Positions 13,402 through 28,400 of a DNA stretch of 64,000 nucleotides are shown here, piece after piece. This DNA is from Poecilobothrus nobilitatus (Eukaryota > Arthropoda > Insecta > Diptera > Dolichopodidae): contig OX352774.1 of the NCBI GenBank assembly GCA_947095535.1, positions 67,456,416 through 67,520,415 on the forward strand, given 5' to 3'. A program made the translations under genes and the position numbers. The notes below the pieces were generated by a model that was given only the letters and a program-made list of their open reading frames with translations, had not been told where the DNA came from and did no database searches. Position 1 is the stretch's first letter; each line of letters opens with the position of its first letter.

Positions 13402-16400
13402 ATGGCAGGCTTTGTTGCTGTTCATACAGGTTATGCCTTTTCTTATAACTTTTTATTAGTCGATGAATTTCAAACCACAATATGCATATTTTAATTTTAG
13501 GAGCTGGGAACTGTTCTGATGATGCACGATACCAAAGAGTAATTAAAGGTAAGAAGTTTTTCGTCTAAGATGTATAAATACAAAGTTTAAATTACCTTAA
13601 AAAAAGTTAAACAAACATTTATGAAAAAGTTATTAGTTAAAAAACTTGTATACATGCAACATAATAGTGAATTTAAATACATGTACCTACTATGTGCTCT
13701 AAATTTTCAAATTTGAACTTTTATCCAATTTTCATTTTGGTCAAATAATTTTTTTTAAATATACCTACTTATGTACATGTCCACTTGAACTAAGACTCAG
13801 TACAATTTTGTGAAACAATAAATTTTAATTAAAAGAAAAACAAAGTTTAATAAAGTTTAAAAACATTTTAATTATTATGTATGTACGTATGAATGTGGAA
13901 ATTTCAAAATACAATATAAAAGTTTCGAATAACTATCTAAGACATTTGATCCATGTAACATGTAATGCAAATTTAAATATTAATATTTTTATTAGGTTTC
14001 GTTTATATATTATAAAAAAATATTTTCAATTTACAGTTTATATTTTTGTATTATTTTCCAGAGCTTTTTTAATAAATTTAATTATATCTTTATATAAAAC
14101 TTTTGGAGCTTGTAGTGCTGCAAAATGCCCAATGTCTCTATAATAAGTATGATGCACTAAATTTGGATATTTATCTTTGATTTGCCAGTCAAAACTATGT
14201 CCAATTTCATATTGAAAACTAGCACAACCATATGGTACATTACTTATAACACGGTCCATTTTTAATGCCAGGTATTCTCTTGTAAATGCTTCTGCATAAA
14301 TTCGACACGATGATGTAATGCTATTTGTTAAATAATAAACCATTAAATTATCAATTAAACTGTCTAGAGCATAATGTTCTTCTAGACCCCCTCCTGTCCT
14401 ATTTTTGTATGATGGATTTGTACCCATCGATATTTTTTCTAAGGTATATGCTGCTAAACCAAATGGATTATGTGATAAAGCAATTCCAATAGTATCTGGT
14501 TTTGTAGCTTGTAAATGAAAATAACCACTTTCTTCAATAATAAATGAAAATTTTTCTGATATTGTTGGGTAAAAGTCACGAAACTCTTCATCAATAAAAT
14601 ATTTTGGAAATAGCATGCCTACAATTTGCTTCAAACTTGTTTTTAAGGAATTGAATATACACATATTACTATGATATCCTAGAATATTTTCTGGGAAAAT
14701 TGTTGCCATTGAACTTGCTACAACAGATCCCCAATCTCCTCCTTGAATAAAAAATTTTTCATAACCTAAACGCAACATTAAATTACGTAATACAACGGCC
14801 ATTTGTGCTGGTCCCATTCCTGTTTTTGAAGCCGCCTGTTAAAATAAAATTTAAATAAAAAATACATTAATTATATATATAATATTAGATGGAAATAAAT
14901 TCAAGTTAAATTACTTGTGACCATCCGAATCCTGGTAAACTTGGTGCAACAATTTCAAAAACATAATCAGTTTCCTCATTGGGTTCCATTAAAAGTGGTA
15001 TTAAATCATAAAATTCACGAACTGAACCTGGCCAACCATGTAAAATTATTAAAGGATAAACATTTTTTGATTTCCTTACATTTGCAGCTACTTTTTCATG
15101 AATAAAGTGAATGTTTAAGCTAATAAATCAATATAAAAAAATATATATTAATATCTATTATCTAATAATAAACATTTTTATTAGGTAAGTTCTACCATAC
15201 GAAGGATTTCGATAAGAATTAAAAAAAATAGATGATTGAAATTTTAAATATTCTAATTGAAAAATTAAATTAAAAAATATATAATGTTACATATATGTTT
15301 AAAAATATTTCATTCAATATACATATGTATGTATTATATTTTAATACATAAAACTCTTACCCTTGAATTTCAGTTTTAAAATGCTTAAACTTATTGAAAT
15401 AATTTTCTCTCTCTTCCCAACGTAGTAAGTAATCATCTCGCCAAAATTCAATTAAATCCTTTAATGTATCAACATTAAAACCATATTCAAAATTGACATC
15501 TTTATTATTCGGCAAAAATTCAATATTTCTTTTTAACTGTTCATTTAAATCATTTACTACCTTAATTTTTTGTTAAAAAATATACCAGTTAATAAACAAA
15601 ATAAGGGAAACATTTAATTTACAACAAATATATATTACATACCTTATTTTCAAAAACAATTTTAAATGGTTTAATTGATTGATCCTCTTTATAAGTTTTT
15701 ATTTCACCAGGACCCCAATATTTATTGTAATTAAAATTCGGCAATTCAGTAGCACTTAAATAATTCTTATAAAAATTATGGCATATAGCAGCTACAATGC
15801 CAACAATTACTAAACTTGCTTTCCATTTTATACTCATAGTTTATATAAAAAATATTTTAAATAAAAAAAATTTATATGGATTAGGGAAAAAATATTTTAA
15901 ATTATTAAATTTAATTTAACAGTTAATTAAATCAACACCTTTATACTGATACTGTTTAAAAGAAACTGAATGTCATTCATTTAAATATGATATAAAAAAA
16001 AAAATAATTAAAAATGAAATTAGTTTTTTTGATAAAATTTAATAAATTGATTGTTCTCTTACCGAAAACTAAAAAAGCTTTAAAAAGCTTAAACGTAGTT
16101 AATTTTTAACGATCAATAAATAATAAATTTAATTACAATTTTAAAAAAAATTAAAATGTACAAGATAAGATTTTAAACTACATATTGTTCATAGGTATTA
16201 TATCATTTAATCCTTAATTTTTTTTAGAAAAACGGCAATATATTTATTATATAATACTAAATACTTACTTCATTAATCATTAGTTTATATATATTTACAT
16301 TTTTATAAATAAATGTTTTATATCGATGTTATATTGTTTTGTATGCTAATTTAATTCATCACTCAATTTAAAAAAAAAAAACGGCAAAACATGTTTAAAA

Positions 16401-19400
16401 AAAAAGGTCAAAAAAAATGTATAGTTTAATTTCTGTGGTATTTATCCCTTATATATTTTTATTTAGTTTCTACAGATAATAAACTTATAATTCAGCAAGT
16501 TCAAATGGTCAAGAAAATAAATTTTTTTTTTATATTTTTTGTACTTAAATGGTATCAAGTGATTTATAAAATTATTAAATCGTACAATTTGAATACATGT
16601 AGTGATTTTTTCTTTGAAACAAATATATAGTTTTTAAATAAATATTTGAGGCTTCAGAAGTTAATAGTTTCGATCTTAATTTAAAGTTATTGAAACTGAA
16701 AATGTAAAGTACATATTTCTTTTTAGTTAATTTAAAAACAAATTTATTTTTAAGTTAAACCGTCAAACTTATAAAAAAAAATTTAAAGCTTTATTTTTTC
16801 TTCTAACTAAAAAAAATTTTATTTTTAAAAATATAGAAAAATATAACCAAACAAAAGCACATTTTATAAAATGCCATAAAATTTTAAGCATTTATTTTTT
16901 TATTAAAATTCATAACTTTTTTAATAAAATCTATAAAATCTTGGTATAACACTTCAGGTAATTGCATTGCAGCAAAATGACCACCATCCAAATAATGTTT
17001 ACTATGAATTAAATTTGGATATTTTTCCTCTAATTGCCAATCAAATGAATGTGCTAAATCATATTTAAAACGGGCACAACCTGTTGGTGGTTCAGCTGGA
17101 ATACGTCCCATTTCTAAAGTCAACATTTCTGTAATACTTTCCGCATATAATCTTTGGGATGTTGTAATAGAATTTGTTAAATAATATATCATTACATTAT
17201 CTAATAAAGTATCTAATTGAAAATCTTTTTCGAAACCCCCGTCTTTTAATTTACGATAATTTGTATTAGTCCAGGTTGAAAATTTCTCTAAAATGTATGC
17301 AGCTAAACCTATAGGATTATCGGTTAATGCCGTACCAATAGTATCAGGTTTTGTAGCTTGAATATGGAAATAACCAGTTTCTTCTAATAAATTAAAGAAT
17401 TTATTTTTTAATGGAAAATAAAAATCTTCATATTGTTTATCAACAAAATTTGATGGAATTAATGCTGCAATATAACTTTTTAACATGGCTAATGGGGAAT
17501 TTGTTACACACATATTTGAATGATAACCAAGCACATTTTTTGGAAATAAAGTTGCAATATTACTACCAATTAAGCTACCCCAATCTCCACCTTGTATAAA
17601 AAATTCTTTATAACCAAGTCTTATCATAAGATTTCGAAGAACAATGCCCATTTTCATTGGACCTAAGCCTTTTTTGGATGCTGCCTAAAATGTAAAATAT
17701 AATTTTTAATTATAACAAATTTATTACATTGAATAGTCTACATTATAATATTTTACTTACTTGTGACCAACCATAACCAGGTAAACTTGGTGCTACAACT
17801 TCAAATACATATTCTTGATTTTTGTCAGACAATTTTGGAATTAATTCGTAAAATTCCCTTACTGATCCTGGCCAACCATGTAATAAAAGTACTGGAAACA
17901 CTTTCTTTGTTTTTTTAGTTTGTTCATCGACTTTCGTTTGGATAAAATGAATGCGAAGACTGAGAAAAAAAAATTTTTTTATGTATCAAATAACTGGTTA
18001 TTTGAAAAAACCATTTTTAATATTCGGATATACGAAACTTTCTCTTATGTAAAATTGCTCTTTTAAAATTTTCATTTACCCTTGAATTTCTGTTGTTAAA
18101 TGTGGTAAACTCCATAAAAATGATTCTCGTTGTCTCCATCGTGGTAAATAATCATCACGCCAATAAGTCACAACTTGTTTTAATTTGTTTGTATTAAAAC
18201 CATATTCAAAACCAACATCTTCTAAAGGATTATGATACATCCATGTTTTGTTTAATTGATTTCTCAAATTTTCAATGACCTTTGAAATATAAAAGAAAAT
18301 AAAATGTGTATATTTTTTTTTATTATCATACAATTTTTTTAAATATATGTATGTATGTATGTATACCTCATCTGGATAAAAGATTTTATTTGATATAACT
18401 GATGGATCTTCAGTATACTTTGATATTTCACCCGGCCCCCAATATTCATTTAAATCGAATTTTGGTAATTCAACAGATTTTGAAATATAAATATAACCCT
18501 GATAAATAATTCCAAAAATTGCAATTAAAACAACACCAAATAACTTAAAACAAATACCCATTTTTATTGATAAAAATGAATAAGTTGCTATTGCTTCGAG
18601 TATAAAAATTAAAATGCAAATCATTTTTATTTTTATCAATACATTTTATGATGACCTTAACCTTTGTATTTTAATCAAATACATATGTATGTATGAATGT
18701 ATTCAGGAGTAAAAGCTATATACGTATACCATAAGCTATATAGACAAAATTATATAAAGTCTATCTAATTCTATGTTTTATATGGTTTTATTTTATTATA
18801 TGCAACGTATAGACAGGTAATATGCATACAGCATATGTAATATGTATACATATCTATATACATATGTATACAGTACAAACTGTTAGTATTGCGTATTCAA
18901 ATTGTATTTCTGTCTGTTTGTGAAATAAAAACTATATCAGAACATAGTATGTATATGTGTAAGTAAGAATGAATGCTTAAGAAAATAAAATATAGCAAGT
19001 TAAAAATGCTTTACTTTAAATAAAATCTTATTGGATTAAATACCGGTTTCAATACAAAACTTACATTAATATTGGTAAAATTACATTTAATGGTAAAGCT
19101 GATAAAAAATTATTACATTATGTATGCATATGTACATATTTATTTAACTACATAAAAGTATTTTATAAAATGTATGCATACATATGAATTATACGTATAT
19201 TACACACTTATTTAACATTAATTTCACTTTCGAGCTGTTATTTTATTATTAAAAAGTAACAAGTTTATATTATTTTCCTTTAGGTACTTTTTGCTTTTTT
19301 GTGTTTCTATAATTAGAATTTTATTGAGATGAGTTGAGACTGAGAGCACATAAAATATAAATACATAATATACTTATTACTTATATATCTGTCCTATTCC

Positions 19401-22400
19401 TATCTAATATTCTGATCTATGTACATAAATAGGCAATCGCTTAGAGAGTTTAAAAAATAAGATAGAAATTTTAGCAATTTATTTAGTATGAAAAAATAGA
19501 ATTTTTCAACTTAAATTTGAAGGATCTTATTGTTCTGCAGTAGAAAATAATAAATGATATTATTTTTATAAAATTTAGAATATTTTCTATTAACTGTGAA
19601 AATCATTTTTTTAATTTTTATATGTACTGATAAGTGACAACTTAATAAAAACAAAAGAAAAAGAATGCTAGAAAATAGAGAAATATTACGAACATTATTA
19701 CCGGGTGTGTTTCGTTCAAACTTCGATGAAAATTTTCTACAAGATTGCCTGATCTGGTATATAACCATTAACCAGTAGTGACATAATATATATGCAAATA
19801 ATGTATGTATGGAAAGTGTAATAAAATATACATACATTATTATGTCAGATAAAATTATTATGGGTTCATCCCTATTCCCTCATATGACATATTGGCCCTG
19901 ATTTCGATAGTCATATCACTTTAATTTTTTATGAAAAACAAAATTTTTGATTTCGATAGTCATAAAAAATGAAAAAAATCATAAAAAATGAAAAGAAGCT
20001 GATTTTGATAGTTATATTTTATGAGTATACTCATTTAAAACGTCAAATATTCTCATTTTGAAATTGTTAAATGAGTGCTTGTAAAAATGGAGTTAGGAAA
20101 AAATTATGAAGTATTTTATTTATATTTATGTGAATATAGGCATTTATAAGTAACATATGACTATACGATAGCATAGGTTGCAAGAAAGCCCATTAATTTG
20201 TGAATTAGAAGTGAATTCCGACATGTTTAAAAAAAAGGTACTCAGTACTCACCGATTTTGTAGTAAAATTTAAATATCATAAAAAAAAAATAAAAAAGTT
20301 CAACTTTTAAGCCCGCCCCAAAAAACAGAACCCAAAAACTAAGGAACCACTTTTCGGTACTAATTTTTTGCTTTTTTTCTATTACAGTATTGGGAACTAC
20401 GTGTTTTAAATCTTAATTTTTTACTTATAGCTTTTCTTTGTATAGTCAAAACCTCAAAATAAGAAAGTATTGCCTGTTTAAAAAATAATATAAATCATTT
20501 TAATTTTAAATTCGACTATCGAAATCGCAAAAAATTATTAAAATGAAATGAAATTTTTCATTTTCCTTTTTATGAAATGACTATCTATGAAATCAGGGCC
20601 ATTATATAATTTATGTATGGATTTATTTCTTATTAAAAAACGAACATTTTTGATCAGTTCTAAAATTTTTATTAATCAGACGAACATTATCTATAATATT
20701 ATTTTAATCACTAAGCACTTATGACTCAGCTACAAAAATAGATAACACGGTTTACGAAGTACGGATAATACCAATAATGCCACAAAAAAGAAACTATGTA
20801 TGCATCTGGCTATGACAATGTTCACATCTACTCATATACATATGTATGATTGGTGATAAATAGTACGTTCAAAAACACTCGATTTTGAGAAATTGAGATG
20901 ATTTCGAAAATTGAGTTGATTTTCTCCTTTTTTTCTTGATTTCCTATTTATTTTCATTTATTGTTATTGAAAATTTTGTATTTATTGTTTATTTATGTTT
21001 TGTTGTTGTTTATTTAAAAAAATAAATAAATTATTTATTGTTATTGGATTATCATTTTACCATAAGGCACCGGCAGTAATGAATAAAACCAAAACAAAAC
21101 CAGAGTGCATCAAAAACTTCAATAGATTTGAAAAAGAATATTGATCCGGCTGAGATAGGGTTTCAGATCAATAATTTAAAAGCCAAAAAAATGGTACTTT
21201 ACTTGTTGACTGTAGCGATGAGGTGTCAGTTAGTAAATTTAAAGAAGTAGCTGATCGGTGAGGATTGTGAAGTGAATGTAGTAAAAGGCAGAATTCGTAT
21301 TAATGGTATATCTGAAGATATAGATAAAGATGAAGTTGTTAATAAAAAAACAAAATAATGTGTTAAAAAATAGTGACTTAAAGCTTAAAGCATTTTTTTA
21401 AACTAAAAGAAAATTTAATCCTTGCTCAGCAGTGTTTGAATTAAATGTTGAAGAATATAATAGTGTTATGAAAGAAAATAAATTACGCTTAGGATGGGAA
21501 TATTGTAAAGTTATTGATGGAACCTATGTTAGACGTTACTTTAAATGCTTGGGTTTTCAACACAGATCTGCAGACTGTTTTTTCAAATCTAGAATTTGCA
21601 TGTAAATCGAATGACTTGAAATGTGTGAATTGTATAAAAGTGAATAAAGATTTCAGACTTAACCTTAATGTATGTCATAGTGCCTTGATCAAGAGAATTG
21701 TGAAGTATATAAAAGAAAACTTAAGGTAGAAAAAAAGAAAATATTCTAGCAACTAAATAATTTTTCAAATAGCACTTTGCGATGTCTTTATTTAAATATA
21801 GCAGGTTTGTTAAACAATATGGATGAGCTAAGATTATTAATTAACAAAGAAATGTATGATATTATTCTAGTAAGTGAAACACATATAACTGATAAAATAG
21901 AAGAAGGTGAATATTATATAAAGGGATATAATGTAGCTAACTGTCCATCACATAGCCGTCATACTGAAGTCGTAGCTGTTTATATAAAGAAAAATCTCTC
22001 ATTTAAAATCTTGGATATGTTTATAAATCAATTTGTTTGGATTTTGAATATAAAAATATAAAAATATGGCGGAGTTGAATGGTGCCTGGTTGTTCTCTAT
22101 CGATCACCATCTAGTTCCTACCCGGTACATCAATTTCTAGATATATTTACTATTTGGAGTAAACAGAACATCAAGCAACAACGAAATTGTGTTATTGTGG
22201 CAGATTTCAATATAAATTTATTATCAGCTGGTTCTCAAAAAATAATAAACAGAATTAGTAATGATGGATTGAAACAGATAATTGAGGAACCAACAAGAAT
22301 AACATGCAATTCTCTAACTCTTATTGATTATGTGATAGTGAAAAATTATTGTGAGCGTGTCTCCTATAAAATAAGCCATTGTAATAAAATTTTGGACTAT

Positions 22401-25400
22401 GATTTTATTGAAGTCAACATTATGTCTCATGTAATAAAATCATTAGATAAAAGTAAAAAAATAAGAATTCTTAAGTATTATAAAGATAATTATAAGTCAA
22501 TTCTTTAAAGAACTGAAATAAACAGTATAATAAATGAGAATGATCTAAGGAAAATATCGCTCGCCTTCAAAAATGAATTAGCCTTAAGTATAAAAAAAAT
22601 AACCAACTACAAAATTATTTCAAATACTGGTATGTTACCAGGATGGTTTAATGACACGCAAAGAAGAATTAAAAGTGAAAAAATCGCAAACTATACGAGG
22701 GCAGTACTACATAGTTATAATAATAAAGCCTGTTGGGACGAATACATAGCTATCCGTAACGTTTATAAACAAGAAATTATTAAAGTTAAAGATAATTACA
22801 TTAAAAATAAAATCTCTTTATGTGGTCGAGATCAGAAAAGTATGTGGAAAACGACCAAGAACCTAGTGCTAAACAAGCTTGAGGATAATGGTGTAAATGA
22901 GGTTATTATAGGCGACAAAGTTTTTAAAACGGATCACGAAATTGTGAATAATTTAAATGATTTTTTCATTGACAGTATATTAGAAATTAACAATAGTATA
23001 CCTCATGTGCAAAATTCCATAGCAATAAACACAGTTGAAACAGAATTTGTTTTTGAGGTAATTATTGACTCTTCATTAAAGAACATTCTACAAAGTATGA
23101 ATAAAAAAAGAGATTGCTGTGGGCTTAATATTGATATGTTCTTAGACTCCTTTGATATAATAGGCCCAGCTCTCCGGCGCATAATAAACAGCTCGTTCGT
23201 CGGTGGAGTTTTTCGCAGACTTGGAAGGAGTCAATTGTTGTCCCACTTCCAAAAGTAAGGAACTCAACTAAGCTACAAAAATAGATAACACGGTTTACGA
23301 AGTACGGATAATACCAATAATGCCACAAAAAAGAAACTATGTATGCATCTGGCTATGACAATGTTCACATCTACTCATATACATATGTATGATTGGTGAT
23401 AAATAGTACGTTCAAAAACACTCGATTTTGAGAAATTGAGATGATTTCGAAAATTGAGTTGATTTTCTCCTTTTTTTCTTGATTTCCTATTTATTTTCAT
23501 TTATTGTTATTGAAAATTTTGTATTTATTGTTTATTTATGTTTTGTTGTTGTTTATTTAAAAAAATAAATAAATTATTTATTGTTATTGGATTATCATTT
23601 TACCATAAGGCACCGGCAGTAATGAATAAAACCAAAACAAAACCAGAGTGCATCAAAAACTTCAATAGATTTGAAAAAGAATATTGATCCGGCTGAGATA
23701 GGGTTTCAGATCAATAATTTAAAAGCCAAAAAAATGGTACTTTACTTGTTGACTGTAGCGATGAGGTGTCAGTTAGTAAATTTAAAGAAGTAGCTGATCG
23801 GTGAGGATTGTGAAGTGAATGTAGTAAAAGGCAGAATTCGTATTAATGGTATATCTGAAGATATAGATAAAGATGAAGTTGTTAATAAAAAAACAAAATA
23901 ATGTGTTAAAAAATAGTGACTTAAAGCTTAAAGCATTTTTTTAAACTAAAAGAAAATTTAATCCTTGCTCAGCAGTGTTTGAATTAAATGTTGAAGAATA
24001 TAATAGTGTTATGAAAGAAAATAAATTACGCTTAGGATGGGAATATTGTAAAGTTATTGATGGAACCTATGTTAGACGTTACTTTAAATGCTTGGGTTTT
24101 CAACACAGATCTGCAGACTGTTTTTTCAAATCTAGAATTTGCATGTAAATCGAATGACTTGAAATGTGTGAATTGTATAAAAGTGAATAAAGATTTCAGA
24201 CTTAACCTTAATGTATGTCATAGTGCCTTGATCAAGAGAATTGTGAAGTATATAAAAGAAAACTTAAGGTAGAAAAAAAGAAAATATTCTAGCAACTAAA
24301 TAATTTTTCAAATAGCACTTTGCGATGTCTTTATTTAAATATAGCAGGTTTGTTAAACAATATGGATGAGCTAAGATTATTAATTAACAAAGAAATGTAT
24401 GATATTATTCTAGTAAGTGAAACACATATAACTGATAAAATAGAAGAAGGTGAATATTATATAAAGGGATATAATGTAGCTAACTGTCCATCACATAGCC
24501 GTCATACTGAAGTCGTAGCTGTTTATATAAAGAAAAATCTCTCATTTAAAATCTTGGATATGTTTATAAATCAATTTGTTTGGATTTTGAATATAAAAAT
24601 ATAAAAATATGGCGGAGTTGAATGGTGCCTGGTTGTTCTCTATCGATCACCATCTAGTTCCTACCCGGTACATCAATTTCTAGATATATTTACTATTTGG
24701 AGTAAACAGAACATCAAGCAACAACGAAATTGTGTTATTGTGGCAGATTTCAATATAAATTTATTATCAGCTGGTTCTCAAAAAATAATAAACAGAATTA
24801 GTAATGATGGATTGAAACAGATAATTGAGGAACCAACAAGAATAACATGCAATTCTCTAACTCTTATTGATTATGTGATAGTGAAAAATTATTGTGAGCG
24901 TGTCTCCTATAAAATAAGCCATTGTAATAAAATTTTGGACTATGATTTTATTGAAGTCAACATTATGTCTCATGTAATAAAATCATTAGATAAAAGTAAA
25001 AAAATAAGAATTCTTAAGTATTATAAAGATAATTATAAGTCAATTCTTTAAAGAACTGAAATAAACAGTATAATAAATGAGAATGATCTAAGGAAAATAT
25101 CGCTCGCCTTCAAAAATGAATTAGCCTTAAGTATAAAAAAAATAACCAACTACAAAATTATTTCAAATACTGGTATGTTACCAGGATGGTTTAATGACAC
25201 GCAAAGAAGAATTAAAAGTGAAAAAATCGCAAACTATACGAGGGCAGTACTACATAGTTATAATAATAAAGTCTGTTGGGACGAATACATAGCTATCCGT
25301 AACGTTTATAAACAAGAAATTATTAAAGTTAAAGATAATTACATTAAAAATAAAATCTCTTTATGTGGTCGAGATCAGAAAAGTATGTGGAAAACGACCA

Positions 25401-28400
25401 AGAACCTAGTGCTAAACAAGCTTGAGGATAATGGTGTAAATGAGGTTATTATAGGCGACAAAGTTTTTAAAACGGATCACGAAATTGTGAATAATTTAAA
25501 TGATTTTTTCATTGACAGTATATTAGAAATTAACAATAGTATACCTCATGTGCAAAATTCCATAGCAATAAACACAGTTGAAACAGAATTTGTTTTTGAG
25601 GTAATTATTGACTCTTCATTAAAGAACATTCTACAAAGTATGAATAAAAAAAGAGATTGCTGTGGGCTTAATATTGATATGTTCTTAGACTCCTTTGATA
25701 TAATAGGCCCAGCTCTCCGGCGCATAATAAACAGCTCGTTCGTCGGTGGAGTTTTTCGCAGACTTGGAAGGAGTCAATTGTTGTCCCACTTCCAAAAGTA
25801 AGGAACTCAACTAAAGCTGAAAACCTAAGGCCGGTAAACATGTTACCATCCTATGAAAAAATTTTGGAGAAGGTAGTTTGTCAACAATTTGAAAATTATT
25901 TAGAAAGAAATGACGTCCTAGTGCCAGAGCAATCTAGATTTAGAAAGAGTTTCTCGTGTGAAACTGCTCTGAATTGGATTATCTTCGAATGGAGAAAATT
26001 GATTGATGTTGGGCACATTATTATTCAAACTCAAGATCTGTTAATCTGGGTGTTGCACAGGAATCCGTCCTAGGAGTTTTACTTTTTTTGATATACATCA
26101 ATGATATTGGTACAGTGCTAGAATCTTGTAAAATTGCCTTGTTTGCTGATGACTGTTTGTCATATATATCAGGGGAAAATTTTGATGAACTGATTGGTAA
26201 GGTTAATGCAGATCTTAATCGTATGTACAGTTTGCTAAATATGAACAAGCTTAAAATAAATGTGGCAAAGACCAAAGCGATGGTCATGAATTACAGATGG
26301 CGTACAGATAATGGTATCATAAAATTGAACAATGAACCCATAGATGTAGTAGATGATATGACATATCTGGGTGTGACCATTGACGACAAGCTGAAATTTG
26401 TTGGGCAGATTGATAAGGTTTGTAAAAAAATTTAAAAAAAAATTGGTTTTTTAAGTAGATTGCGCAGCAGTATTTTGAAGTCGACAGCGATCATGTTGTA
26501 TAATACTATGGTACTACCTCATTTTGATTACTGTTCAACAATTGTTTTTTCCGCTGTAGCTGAAGCAAAATCGAGAATGCAAAGCTTACAGAATAGGGCA
26601 ATGAGAATGATACTAAAATGTAACGGATTCACTCCTATAAAAGACATGCTTGATTCATTAGAATGGATGAGTGTGAACCAAAGAATTATTTTCCAAGTTT
26701 TGATTTTTGTATTTAAAGTAAAAAATAACAAACTACCAGATTAACTGTCAAGAAACTTACGTTATGTTAGCGAGTCTCAACTATATAATTTACGTCATGG
26801 AAACAACTTTAGGCTCGAAAAATGGAATAGAATTGCAACACAAAATTCGCTAATGTATAAAGGGTCACAAATGTTCAACATATTACCCGCGGATATCAAA
26901 TCGTAACAAATTTTTCTGCCTCACCAAATTTTTCTTTAAAATCACTCTGCCTCTAAATTGATAATCACATAACGGAGTTTGATGGATCATTTGAAAGAAC
27001 ATATTCAAAACCCTTCTTTAAAGCTATTATATATATGAATATATGATACTTTTAGTGGTTCTTGAGATATTTACCGTTATTCAAACATGTACGTACAATT
27101 TGCAAATTACCGTTAGACCCCTAAAGACTCCATCGCCAATCAGGACTATCACAGAAATTCATTATTTTATTGAATATTCATTGTGCAAAATTACAAAACA
27201 AGAACGTTGCTGCTATTAAACCTTTACTAATAAAAAAAAGCAAATTTTTAATAAAACCCTTTATATAAAAATTAAAACTCAAAAAAGAAGAGAAATGAGT
27301 AAAAATATAAACGATCTCTAGATGTGTTTATTAGCCAGTTGTAGAACGATCTAGAACAAAAAAGTGCAGGTTTTGGCATTCATTAGTTTTAGAACAGTGT
27401 TTTTTTTGTCCGAAAGTGTTCTAGACTAGTTTGGTGTTCATTAAGTTGTTCTGAACTGTTCTAGGTTTTTTTCAGAACACTTTTAGACAAATTTTTTGTT
27501 GTCAGTTGCTTTTCAGTTGTTTTTTTTTAAATTTGACAGATTTATATGATTGCAAAGTGTTCCCCCTCACTGAAAAAGATATGTTAACAAAGTTCCCACT
27601 CGCTGAAAAAGAGATGTATAAAATTTTTAATAGAAAATGTATCAAAAATGTATCACTTAACAAAAGTCAGTTTATCCCAACTCCTAATACATGTCTAATT
27701 ATAGAAAAAAAACGGTAATGGTCAGATTATCCTAACTCCTAATATCTAATTATAGAAAAAAAATTTAAACTTATTATTTATTCATAGCAAATATGAAATG
27801 AGTATTTTAAACATTTATTTGTGTATCACAAAATATTTTATTATTAAATTATAAACAAAATCACATTTCATTTGGTTAAATATATAACATATTAAATCAA
27901 TAAAAATTTCAATATGAAATAATATAAATAAGTTCACAAAAAATAAAACAAAAATACAAAGTTTTATAAATATAACTTGTGGAATTGTTTAAATGTTTTG
28001 TTTCAAACGTAAATATATATAAATTGTTATTTGTGAAAATAATTTTTTAAACAAATTTAAATTTTATAAAATTAAAAAAATTGTATCACTTTTACGAAAG
28101 AATAGAGAAATGTATCAAAATGGGTCATATTAAGAAATTTTTGTATTCCTCATATTTTAACGTAAAATGTATCACATTTGATACAAATGTATCAGAGTAT
28201 ATTCTTTTTACAAAAAATTGTAGAAAGTGTTAATAATTTTTAGAGAGAAACAAGAGAGATGTTTAGAAACAATTTTTTGTTTTGTTTGACTTGTCAATTT
28301 TTAGATCTAAAAAACTAAAACAAAAAAGCGTTCTTTTGACATTAAATTTTCTGTTTTAAGTTGTTCTAAAATTTACAAATATATGGGAAGAAATTTGGAA

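Noticed and set aside
18680..19200. CRISPR-like array from repeated ATACATATGTATG words
   Set aside because: Irregular spacing and simple-sequence composition. These are ordinary AT microsatellites in an animal genome.
19511..19837. A 108-codon minus-strand gene upstream of Jheh copy B
   Set aside because: No start context, no homology that I recognise, and composition of random AT-rich sequence.
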